A stretch of DNA of 64,000 nt from Caenorhabditis elegans (Eukaryota > Nematoda > Chromadorea > Rhabditida > Rhabditidae). How positions within the stretch are numbered: position 1 is the first letter of the stretch; each line of letters opens with the position of its first letter. Made by a program: the position numbers and the translations under genes. The stretch is from assembly GCF_000002985.6 (NCBI RefSeq), contig NC_003284.9, positions 9,672,001-9,736,000 of the forward strand, read 5' to 3'. The notes under the pieces are model-generated. The model had not been told where the DNA came from, searched no databases, and was given only the letters and a program-made list of their open reading frames with translations. Of this stretch, positions 26,680 through 38,229 are shown piece after piece.

Positions 26680-29176
26680 ATGAATCAATTGTGGCGAGCT
26701 TCTTGTCTTCAAGTTCTAATAACTTTTTTATTAATTCATCAAAACAAAGCTTCGGAAAAAGATCGATTTGGTATGTCATCAAAATGTAACTGATAAATGA
26801 AAACAAATCATTCAGTTAAATTTTTAAAACTCAAGTAGAAGAGTTTTATGAAATGTAAATATTTAATTTTCAGTGGAGCTTGTGGATTGTATTGCTGATA
26901 GTTTTACCGTTGTGCTTAATAAATCGGATCCCGAAGTAATGAGAATGATTTCGAATCCTAAATCTCAGCCCGTGGTTGGTTCATTAGAGTTTTTACTTAA
27001 TCAAGCAAATTACACTCCAGGTCTACGTTTATGGTCATAAAACCCGTCATCCTTGTGGAACATCAATGAAAGATGAAAAAGGCCTTACAAACTTCAATTT
27101 GACAATTCCATATGGAAGTGAATGCGATGTAACTCTCACGGATTTGGTAAGCTAATAATAATATAAATAATGACAATAATAATTGCATGTATTCGAAAAT
27201 GTAATTGACCTCATTTCAAACCTCTTTTTTTTCTTTAGCCTAAACATCGCTACGCAGAAACCACTGTTGTATTGGAGGATAACGCGGATCTCTCATTCGG
27301 GAAGACCACTCGTCTGAACCATGTGTTCTGCTTGTACACGAGAAATGTGAAAACTATTCGTTTCAGCGATGTCTCCAAGTAAGTTTTTTTTCTGTATTTT
27401 GAAATTATTCATTTTGAAAAACTATGTTTCAGTGGGCACGAAGTAATTGCTTCGACTGGTGGAAAACCAAAGCCAAAGGTTGAGATGTTGTTCAGAAGTA
27501 CTGATAGCGGAAAAACTCTTCAAGCTGCTAGAGAAAATGAATTTGTTGAATTTTTCATCGCTTTGTCTCCAGATTGTCAGTTTTACATTTATTATTTCAA
27601 TTTTTTAATTAAATATTTTTCAGCTGCTTATCATGGTATTTCACCAAAGGAGTGCACGTTCAGCGACAGAGAAGATATAAGTGCTCCAGATGCCAAAAAG
27701 ATAACATTTGTGCAAGGAGGGTGAGTGAAACGGCAAAATTTATGACCTTCTCCTGATCTAAGCAATTTCGCGCAAATTGAACACGACCCATTAATTTCGA
27801 CAGCAAGCGATACTCTTTCCATTTTCTCCTAGTGATACTGAACCCCATTAAATTGCGCGAGCCAACCTCCCAACGAACCCAATATGATGAACCTAATAAA
27901 AATTGGTGCAAATTTGGCAGGTGTCCAGTGAATGGCATGAACGACATAATTGACCCATTGGCAAATGTGAACGACCAAGTGAGTTGGATTTATGTTCTTG
28001 AGCTCTAAAAGATTTAGCTCATATTTCTCTTTCCATGAGCAAAATGAGCCACCTCATTGAAAAAGGGTAAATGTTAAATATTTAGATCTACTTCTCCAAG
28101 TTCCGTACTTTTCGCTTCGGAAATCAAAGCACCGTGTTTGTTCACTGTCAGGTACAAGTTTGTCTCAAAAAGGACGAATGTTCAAAGGTGACTCATAAAA
28201 CAATACATGTTACGGATTACTCATCGCAACAGTTTTTTTCAGACGTGTTACAAGAAAGTCAGCGACTCAAATCTGACTGCAGAACGTCTGCGTTTCCGTC
28301 ACAAGCGTAGTATTACTGATTTGGAACGGAGGACAACACGGTCAGCACCAACCGATGATAACGGTTCCCTTGATCTCACAAATTCTCTCACCGTCGTAAG
28401 CAGAATTGAATCTGCAGAACGTAAGAATTTGCATAAAACCCTAGAAATGAATTAATTAAACTTATTTTAGTTGTTGCTTCCCCGATTTCGCAACCAACAA
28501 TTGTCGATACACCAAGTGAGCAAAGAAGAGACCCATGTCCAAAGAGCTCAAATATGGGATTCATCCCACTCATCATCATGGGCTCTCTTGCGTCTTTGTT
28601 ACTATTCTCCGCAGGCGCTGCAATTTACTTTGGGTGTAAACTGAAAAGTATGAAAAAGGTATGTTGAAAAAAAGTAACTAGCTGGCTGAGTATTTGAAAC
28701 CGTTTTTTAGTTGTAATCGTTAGTGGGAATTTCGTATAATTACACAAATAGTAGTCCAATAAAAACGGATGTCATAATCAGAAAAAATTAATTTTATTCA
28801 GGTTTTATGTTCAAACTCCCACAATTTTCAATTAAAACTATTTAAATCGTTGTCTTTGAAAATAAATGACTAACCTATGAATAGTTTTAGACATCTTGAA
28901 CAGTTGAACACAATTTCAAACAGAAGAGTAGGTTGATTTATTTGATAAAAACTGTTTAAAGCATTCACATTATAACCATTTCAAAGTGTCAATTCCAAAA
29001 ATGCTGTTATGAACAACTGAAAACGAAAATTTGAAGCTAGTTTGACTTTTTTTTTTCAGAAGGACTCCTTTGACATGATGTCTGCATTTTCAAATCCAAC
29101 AGTCAGCATGCCGGTCACATATTCCCATTATCAACGGTCCGCATATAACGCCTCTGTCGATAGCTTATATCGATGA
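26680..29176 (+). CDS. dyf-7: ZP-domain transmembrane protein (DYF-7)
   Basis: Secreted or membrane zona pellucida-domain protein; in worms DYF-7 anchors sensory dendrite tips during retrograde extension. Exons: 26680-26770, 26874-26974, 27021-27146, 27239-27378, 27433-27575, 27624-27720, 27921-27978, 28086-28187, 28243-28420, 28471-28658 and 29060-29176, giving 446 residues. It begins with a signal peptide (ITFLLIHQ core). A cysteine-bearing ZP domain follows, with VDCIADSFTVVLN near the start and HVFCLYTRNVKTIRFSDV, KPKPKVEML and VFVHCQVQVCLKKDEC later. A basic furin-like site RFRHKR ends at about residue 308. One transmembrane helix covers about residues 376-400, with a short cytoplasmic tail. 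The donor of the 46-base second intron is weak, and moving it by one codon is possible. Domain order, length and the neighbouring genes support the symbol. Confidence 0.92.
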
Positions 29177-32100
29177 AATACCGCCATTCACCTCTTATTT
29201 TCTATACTCGTATTCTACACACTCAATTTCTTTCACTTTTTGATACACAGCACACGGTCATTTTTTGTTACTTCTATTTACACCTAGTGTATTTTCGTTT
29301 TTATCATATATTTGAACTCTAATTTTTTTAAACTTTTATTTGTTTCCTCCAATTCCCATCTGTCATGATTTTCAGAATCAGATTAGTTTGATTTAACGAG
29401 ACTGATTTGTTGCATGGTCGCCGTTATTTCCTTATAATGAGTCAACCCCCTATCGTCGTAACTTTTCGTTCTCATTATTTCCTCAGGCATGTTATCTCAT
29501 TTTTGATTTCTCTTTAGACATAAGCAATTACAATTATAATCTAAATCTTTTTTTCGACAGAACGATTCAAATTGTAATCATCCCCATGTTTTCAAAACAT
29601 CAATCACATTGCTATTTAATTATTTCTTTTTATTTAACATCAAAATATTGGTATGAGTAATGAAAACTAAACATTTTTATCTCTGTACTCTATTTGTTGA
29701 TCAAAATGAAGATGAATCATGGTAGATCTTAATTCGCTGGTGTATATAAATACTATCAGGAAAGCATATGAGAACAGATAAAACATTATTAAACAAACAT
29801 ATGTTTCTTTTTTCATTGATTGTTGTTTTATCTCTGAGAATCAATCTTTTGAAATTTTAAATCATATTTAAGAAACAGTGTTGCAGGTCTTATGTTTTGA
29901 AACTTAGAAATATCAAACTGCAAGTAACACATTGCTACTTCGAATGATTTTTTTAAACGAAGCGGAATTTTAAAATATTGTCTTCAACAAACTTTATTGC
30001 AACATTTTCCCTTAAACTTAACTGAAGTCAGAGAAAAAAGAACGTTTGACCAGAAATGAGGTCATTTTTGTAATTGGAGTACTTTTTGGTTATTGTATCC
30101 ATTGAAATCATTTTCCCGCCACCTTCACTCCCTAGCTACATTCTTCGCCACTTTCCTTCTTCCTCTTGATGTTATTAAATTCGAACGCCGAATTCATCGA
30201 ATTGAGAATCCTCACAGTTTTGTTGGTGCCTTCGCCGGTGTCCTTGACGTTATTCCTCCTACTTCTCACAACTAATCCCCATCTTCTTCCTTCTTGCGAC
30301 CAGCTAAAAAAAAGTAGGCAACGATGAAATATGCATGGCGGTAGAACCTCTTTTCCTTGGTCTTTCTTTTGTTTTAGAACTGTCCTTTTCAAGTTGGAAA
30401 AGTATTCTTCTTAAGTGTATTCAATTTTCTCACCGTTCCCCAGTTTTCTTAAATTATGTGCCAGTTCCCTCATATTTTTGGTTGCTGGGCCTACGTTTTA
30501 ATGGAAGTTTTGTAGACATTGAATGTTTTCATTTCTTGCATTTATATATTCAAAAACAACAAAATTCAATTTCCCATCGATTATTTATTTATTTCCATTG
30601 CGAAACTGTTTGTCATCATTTAATGTGATTGCATACTTCCTCACTTACAATTAGGATTGATAAAAAGTTATTCACATTTTCCCGTTTCGAATTTTGCAGC
30701 AAACAGTCAAATTCTGTGTGTTGTTTTATGTGTATGTTTGGTTTTTCATCCTGAGAAATTAATTTAAATTAAAATTTGATTTTTTGAATAGCACTTAATA
30801 TTCATTTCCCATATTCTGTCGGACGACATCCTATGGCCTCAATTCTTTTCTTTGAGCAACCCAAAAGATAACCAAATCGAGATAGACGGGATATGGGCGC
30901 CATGTCTGAATGTGAGGAACATCTTCGTCCGTAAGTGAAGAGAAACCAATTTCGGCCATCTGTCACTTGAGCGTGCCCGTACTTGTCTTACCCTCCCGCC
31001 ACCCATCCGTCGTCTCCTTTCTCAAGATTGATGTTGTTGTCATGAACACTACCACTGGTCCCATTTAATTTTGGTCAATTCAGATCTGACTTTCTCTTTT
31101 GAATTATTTTCGAATGTTTTTTTTTTCAACTCTAAAGGCCTTTCCATATTCTCTTTGGTTTCAAATTGTTTCGCAATAGGGTCCAGAATTAAATTTGTGA
31201 TGAATTATTTTGAGATTGAGATAAATTCTACGTTCGTGTTAAGTGATATTGAAAGCGTATCAATGCACTTTTGCAGTCGAAAATATAGTTCAAAGTTATT
31301 GAAAAGCTTTCTCATTTCAAATTTAAAAGTTCTAAAACAGTTAACAAAAGACTCAATTTCATTCATCCTATTGAAAAACTATTCTCCAACTTTAATTTGT
31401 TATTCAAAGTTGACTGAATCTTGGGAATTGAATTTTTGAGATTCTAGTGGGCAATACTTTGAAGCCAAAACTTGTAATTCGTGTTGTTGAAAAAGTAAAT
31501 AATATCACGCTTTGATTATTCGATAAAATTTTTTGATATTAGTCTTCACTCGAAATTGTCTGAAAACACCGAATGTCATAATGAAATTATTTTAAAACTT
31601 CTCAAAAAAAAAGATGACGCCTCAAAAAATGGCCTAAAGTTAGTTAAAATTTGAAATTTGACCGACTTGTCAATGTCGCAGCGGCTGGAAACACTTTTTT
31701 CGAAATCACCGTCAACTTTTGGGTGTAGAACTTGATAATCTTGCGTTTTCAACTCGATTAAGGTATTTTTAGGCGATGAACGGCGAGATTTTTAAATTTT
31801 TTTAACCAAATCTCGCCGTTCATCGACTATAAATATCTTAATCGAGTTGAAAACCCAAGATAATCAAGTTCTTAACCCAAAAGTTGACGGTGATTTCGAA
31901 AAAAAGTGTTTCCAGCGGCTGCGACATTGGCAAGTCGGTCGAATTTCATATTTTAACTCATTTTAGGTCATTTTATGAGCCGTCATAACTTAACTTCAGA
32001 CAATTTTAAGAGAAACAATAAAAAAATTCGATTACACCACCTTTAATATTGTTTAAATAACACTAGTTCTTCTTTACGCCTGCGAAATGCGCCTCAAACA

Positions 32101-35026
32101 AGCAAAAATAAAGGCAAACCCAAAGCACACATCTTACCCAATTCGGTTTTATTTGATCATCAGCTAAACATTCAGTTGAACACGAGGCTCGGAAACAAAA
32201 AACAACTTTTTTTCTATTTTTCCCAAATCTGACTGACCTTTTCTGTTCAAGAGCATTGTACAATCTATTCATTTAACTTCCTTCATTTCTTCGGAGGTAT
32301 TGAACCAGTTGAAACACAACAATTGAATGTTTTTCAAATTTAATATCATTGTACATCTTTTTTTGTTTCGTTCTTTTTTTTCTAACAGCTCGACCTAACT
32401 TGATGGAAAATGTGATAAAAAACGTTCTGGACCAACGAGACCTATATACATTTTGATATTGTGCCTCTATATTTTAGAATATCTTTAGTTTTTTTTTTTT
32501 GAAAATGGGGTTGTTCTCGATATAATCCCTACTCAACTCCATTAGGGCGAAACAGATGAATGAAAATGCAAATGTGGTAGAAAGAGCCAAAACGGAATAA
32601 GAAATGATGACAGAGCGCTATGAACAATTGTCGAAGAAAGCTTGATGCATGTTGCCTTCTCCAAGACCACCCACCACTTCAATGGACATTCTCGCATTCA
32701 CAGAAACCGAGACTTGCCCTTCTCCTATTTTCCCCGGGTTTTCGTCCTCTCCCTTATTGAACCTCCATTCCCCCCATTTTCTCTCTCCTCATCCTCACAA
32801 TTGATCACTTCTATTTTCAATTTCTTCCACTGTGGTGGCCCTTCACCAATCTAATGCTGTGGACTTGCACTTAATCGTCTATTTTGTCACTATGCCACAC
32901 ATCTTTCCGGTCCTCATTTCCCTAAATACCAAATCTTCAACGACATAACAATCATATAAAGCAACAATTATCGACTAGAAAAATATTGTTTTCGTTTTGA
33001 GAACAAATGGACTCGACAATTTTCTAGTTTAATGGGTTGGATTTTTGATTTTAATAATATTTTGGAACTTGCTTGTTAAGCAAGGCATTTTTAACTTCCT
33101 CGTAGAGGTTTTCCTGAATAGTTCATTTTTCTACAATATCTTTGTAGTAAAATTTCATGTATCTAAATCACGCGGGGGAGTTCATTTAGAGCAACGTAAA
33201 AATAGTAGAATATTATGAGAATCTCAGCTCACATAAAATTTAAACTTTATTACGATTGTTAGTCGTGAAAAACGGGCTCAAATAAGACAAACAAAGAGAA
33301 TTAAACAGAAAAGTTGTTCATTTCAGAAGTTTCAGAAATGAAAAGTGATATATTGTATTCTATTCTTTCAAGTGTGTGGTTTTACGGCCAATTGCTTCTC
33401 TATCTCAGCCAAAAACAAAGTTGTTTACAATAACCTAATATAACTTTGTGAAGAGTGTCTCACTTAACTATTTGTGATAAACTGATAAGATGACAATATC
33501 AGTAACTTTCCTCCTCTTTTGATGTGTCACTATTCTATGTATAAGGTGTTCTATTCCCACGTCGCCATTTACATTCATTATAATATTTGAGTCGATTTCC
33601 AACAAGCCCATTTGTCTCATTCTCATCTCCATATACCACGTTACACTTAATTTTGATCACTTCGACAGATGTGTGAGTCAGCGGGAAGACATAAAAATAA
33701 GGAGTCATGTTGTTTTGCGCGGGAAAAAAATTGAAAAGAAATGATGAAAGAGAGTCCCCGTTTTCCGACGACCAGCGATGAAGGTTACGAAATAATACAA
33801 GTTGGTTTTGACTATTCTGAGCGCGCGTGATTCGTTCAGCTTACGACTCTCTTTTTTGTTGCCTGAATAGCTGTTGCTTTATTAAAGCTTCTTGCGAAAT
33901 TTTGAAGGAGTGGCGTAAGTGGGGAGAAATTGTCGAATTCGATTTAATAATTGTCAGAGATGGAAAAAAGTATTTGAAATTTCGAAAGTAAATTATATTC
34001 CTCTGTTGCATTGCACTGCAAAAAATAATCAAGTTTTATACTTTCTCACAGAAACAGAAAGCTGCAAAACGCATGTTTTGATTTTCCAAACCAATAATAT
34101 ATATTTGAAAGTTTGATAGCCATATCATTTTTTTTTGATTTCTTCCTATTTCGAAAATAATAACTAACAAAAATTCAATTGCTGACATTCACTGCCGCAC
34201 CTTTGAACACCACACCTAATTGGAAATTTAGGGTCAGTGTTCACAAACCGGATAAATTTCTCATTTCTGATTTCTTGGTTCAGTCATTCCTTTTCCACCT
34301 ATTAGTTTATGAATTTGGATTTGATGAATAAGTAAGTAGCTCTTGCCTTGCGCTTTCCTCACTTAGCGACTTCATTCGTCCGAAACAATGGAGCGTAGTT
34401 CACACCTTCTTGGAAGCAAACATTTCGACACTGCACTACTATTTGCGAAACTGCGCCGTCGTCGCATTCAAAAAACCAGCCATAAACGTAGGTTACGATA
34501 TTATTTTTCTACTTTCCTATTCTGCCAATACAAAATCTATTATTATTAGTATTAGTAGCAATTGTAATGTAGCAATATTTGCGGGAGGGATAGGATACCA
34601 GCCTCGCATTTTGGATATACAAATTTGTAGTACAGCTCATGAACAATTCCATTATTTTCTCTCTTTTCTCCTCTTCTCAATGTTGATTAGTAGAAATTGG
34701 ATATAAGCACTCCTTCTGGGTTGAATAATAGGTAACATGAGACAGTGGTGCTAATTCGCGCATTCACAATGGAATCTTAATAAATGTTCAAATACTATTC
34801 ATATTTTTCTATTTTCAACTTTCTGATTTCCGTTGGTGACTCAAATTTTTAGCGCGGCGTTCGATCAAAAACATCGAGGACGTCAAGAATTGTTTCAGAA
34901 TAAAAAACAATAAAAATGAGTCAGCGGTACAAAAACTCCGCCTTCAGAACACCATAAAAGCTTTTCCTGGCATTTGTTTTTTCTCTATTTCGAGACTTTG
35001 TGTCTCGTTTTCTACTGTTTCTTGAA
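29177..35026. other. Intergenic region after dyf-7, with foldback element
   Basis: This is the 3' flank of dyf-7, then about 5 kb of AT-rich DNA. It contains the large inverted repeat at 31615-31985. A GC-richer patch at 30840-31030 includes an ATG (30901) that runs into a strong donor (GTAAGTGA). Pyrimidine-rich DNA at 32690-32850 looks promoter-like. No gene could be supported. Confidence 0.55.
31615..31985. mobile_element. Foldback (inverted-repeat) element, about 370 bp
   Basis: Two arms of about 180 bases, 31615-31797 and 31804-31985, are near-perfect reverse complements around a very short centre. Matched landmarks are AAAAGTTGACGGTGATTTCG against CGAAATCACCGTCAACTTTT, GACTTGTCAATGTCGCAGC against GCTGCGACATTGGCAAGTC, and GGCGATGAACGGCGAGA against TCTCGCCGTTCATCG. 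There is no open frame. It looks like a non-autonomous palindromic or MITE-type element. Its transcript would fold into a long hairpin. Confidence 0.85.
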
Positions 35027-36418
35027 ATGTCATCTCGTTACACATCATCGTACACTCCGTCCTCTCGATACGGAAGTGGTTGGGATTACTCGAGCTCTTA
35101 CTCGAGCTCACGTACTAGTCGTGACAGGGATACCGGTAGTTATCGTGACAGAGATTATTCATCAACAAGTTACACGTCAACTAGGCCTAGATATTCGACC
35201 TATGCTTCCAAGTACTCGACGGATCTCGGAAAGTCAACTGATAGTAAGGAACTTTATTTATTAAGTTTATTTTTTTCTGGGTGCTTCTTCTTTATATCTC
35301 TGCTTTTCTGAGTTATATTTGTTTGAATATACTCTTATTTAATAGCATATTTTTCATTCAGAAGGAATGGATGACTACTCTGCCGCCCCAATTGCCAAGG
35401 ACGAGATCGAGGAGCTCTCCTACGACGGTGAGTAAGATTTCCATAAATTATAAAATTTTTTTTTGAAAAATTAAATTCAATAATGGTTTTAAAATGTACA
35501 GTTTGATAATTCTCATATTTACCCATCAAATAATTTAATGCCTCAAAGTTCCTAACAACTTCTACTTGAAACCTTCTGTAACTATGACAATTGTTCATGA
35601 TTATCCTGAAAAATACAATGACTTCTTTTACAGCTAAGACTCCAACCACTCCAACTGAGGAGACCGTCGATGCTCCTCGTGAGGTTCTTCAAGAGAGCCA
35701 GATCTCTGACTTTGTCGAGGAGGACGACGATCAGCAAACCGAAGTTGAGGAGGTCAAGCTGACTCTCGCAAGCGAGCCTGAGGAGTCAGAAGAGGAGGAG
35801 GACGACGAAGACGTTCGCAAAGCTCAGGAGCTTCTTGCTGCCAGCACTCAAATTCGTGAGAGCTCTCCAGTCTCTTCACCAGTCAAGGAGGTTTCTTCTG
35901 CTGCTTCGTTGTTTGCCAATGACAACGGAAACGAGACTGAAAACCGCACGCCAAGCCCAACTGTGTTGAACGCAAAGGTAATTCAGTAGTGTGGATTTAA
36001 ATTAACGGTTGCGTAATTTCAGAAGCTCGGAGGTATTCCATGGCCCCCAAAGTCGAGCGATGTGAAGAAGGAGGGCGGCGACGCTGAGGCATTGCCAAAG
36101 AGTGAGTTGACCACCAAAATAATTAAATAAAGATTAAAATAGAATAAGGTTCAATTGAAATTTTAAAAAAATACAATACAATTTAAAAAAATCATAATCG
36201 CTCAACAATATTGCTTTATTTTTGCATTCAATGCATGTCTCACTCTATAGTTTTAATTACATCGACAAACTTTTTAATTTTTAGAACGTGTCAGCGACTT
36301 GATTGCTCGTTTCAACACCGGAGTCGTCGAAGAGTCGAAGAAGACCGACGACGCTTACAAAAACGAGTACGGAGCCGGAACCAACGTTGGAAAAGTTTCA
36401 ACTCACAACTTTGCCTAA
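35027..36418 (+). CDS. Unrecognised 279-aa Ser/Tyr/Arg-rich and acidic protein
   Basis: I do not recognise this protein. Five exons with consistent phases: 35027-35243, 35362-35427, 35634-35977, 36023-36101 and 36285-36418. The codons are those of a well-expressed worm gene (many GAG, AAG, CTC, GTC). The first 75 residues are built from Ser, Tyr, Arg and Thr, as in YTSSYTPSSRYGSG, somewhat like an intermediate filament head. The middle is strongly acidic, with runs such as EESEEEEDDEDV, and has several TPTTPTEE and SSPVSSP phosphosite-like stretches. The C-terminus carries GGIPWPPKSS, then RVSDLIARFNTG, and ends in VSTHNFA. There is no signal peptide or membrane segment, so it is probably cytoplasmic or cytoskeletal; that is inference. 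An acceptor-like site lies upstream of the ATG, and an in-frame GTG at 35000 is less likely as the start. Confidence 0.85.
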
Positions 36419-36545
36419 GTACCCACACATTGCTGGTTCTGTAATTTTTTGCTTTAAAAATCATATTAATCTTATTTTTTTGAAACACTGCTTCTCTTCG
36501 AAAATACAAATGTATTTCCGATATTTTATTGTAATGAAAAGTGCA

Positions 36546-36551
36546 AATAAA
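36546..36551 (+). terminator. Polyadenylation signal of the 279-aa gene
   Basis: A canonical AATAAA lies about 130 bases after the stop codon at 36418, a normal distance for a worm 3' UTR. Confidence 0.65.
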
Positions 36552-36568
36552 GTTAATTTCTTGAAATT

Positions 36569-36603
36569 ATCAAAGTTTGAATGAAATCATCAAAGTTTGA
36601 ATG
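36569..36603. repeat. Short direct duplication
   Basis: The 15-mer ATCAAAGTTTGAATG is present at 36569-36583 and again at 36589-36603, just after the polyadenylation signal of the 279-aa gene. Confidence 0.9.
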
Positions 36604-38229
36604 GTGCAGATGTGGACGGTATGTGCGGCAGGTAAAAAAGGCGACTCAAAGGTGATGTTCCGTCAGGGGAATAACGAACCTGCAATACTCGGAAATGTTT
36701 ATTATTTAAAATATAATGTTAATTACTTAAAATCAATCGACAATTCGACCGAAGATTAAAAACTAACATAAGTAGTTGGAGTCTTCAAGGACCAGGCTTT
36801 GTTTATCACGTTTCATTAGAGCTCTCAGGGATTTTGTTCAAAATATTGAGTGCTGTCATGCAGGTCCACAGACAGCGTTTGATGGCCAAAAAAGGTCAAA
36901 TATTTGTTTCAAGAAGGGTGTTGAGGGTGGAATGACAAATTCTTCATGAATTCTTGAAACAAGTATGTGACAATTCACACTACACTGGCCGACTAATGCA
37001 TGTTTTTCTTCAGTATGGTTTTTCCAATAAGTAGTTCACGATACGCAATTATGAAAAATGTTATCTCAACTAAATCTTCACAATTATACAAAAACTTTCC
37101 ACGTATTGGCTAACGGCTTAGTTTAAAAAATGTAGAGTGTAATAAAACAACTACGAGTTAATTTGTTTATATTTTCTCCATAAGACCAATATTTTGAATT
37201 TTCGCATATATCTAAATACTCTTGTTCTTTCGTTATGCGTTTTACTAATATAAGTGTGTTAAAATTACTAATACAAATGTCTTGAACAGCCACAAGCTTT
37301 ACATGAGGCGATTATGCTACTACAGTTTTAAGCTATTGTTGTAATATCTGAAAATAATCAGTTACTTCTTTCATAAAGAAAAGCCAAGGAGCGAGGTTGA
37401 AGTGGACAAGAGCAAAGAAACTATTAGCAAAAAGTTGAGTACTGTGATCTTTATTTGCGCGAAATATCTACTTTATCTCTTAACTTTGCTCAAACAGAAC
37501 CTTTGCCCAATTGACGAGTGTTTCGTCTAATTTTTCTCTCTAATTCTTTCTAATTTTTCATAAATTATGTTGCCATACGCTATAATATCTATGTGTTATT
37601 TTCAATTAGAAATGATGCCTATTTTAAACCAAAATATTCAACTAACATGATATTTTGTACCTTTAATTATTCTGTCTATTTTTATCCTTACTCTTGTTTT
37701 CTGTTCTTTTTGTTGATTTGAAACTTCTGACTCGCTGATTCGTGGCTTGAAATTTTGTTTCAGTTATTTTCAGAACGAATCGCCTTATAATTTTCAAGTA
37801 TCTCTACAACATATGCTAAATTCGAAGCAAACATAATGTATAAATATGAAGATTCAACTGAAATAAACTGCCCCAAATGTTTCCAAAAATTGGCAGAAAA
37901 GCTTACAGGTAATTTTTGTTTAGCGATGACATACAATATGAATACTGAGGAAGCGAATTCATTTTAACGCATTGCAAATGAGCAAACAGTTTAAGCTGAT
38001 TTTCAAAAACTAATAAAGACTTTAAAAATAAAAATTTTTAAATGCATTTTGACTGATCTGGGTTAATTTAGTTGTGCCGTTCAGTTCGGTGTAAGTCTAT
38101 AGTTATACGTTCACGAAAAAATATTGTTCAAAAATGGAAATTGTCTAAAAATATTGTTCAAATATTGTTTAAAATTAATATTGGAATAAAATGGTATCAA
38201 ATTTTCAATAAAAATCATTCTCACCTTGT

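Larger units (their letters stand above)
36419..38229. other. Intergenic between two convergent genes
   Basis: This is 3' flank of the plus-strand 279-aa gene and of the minus-strand 299-aa gene. It includes an ATG-less open frame at 37345-37530 with good coding character (reported as a finding). Otherwise it is AT-rich with no visible gene. Confidence 0.6.
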
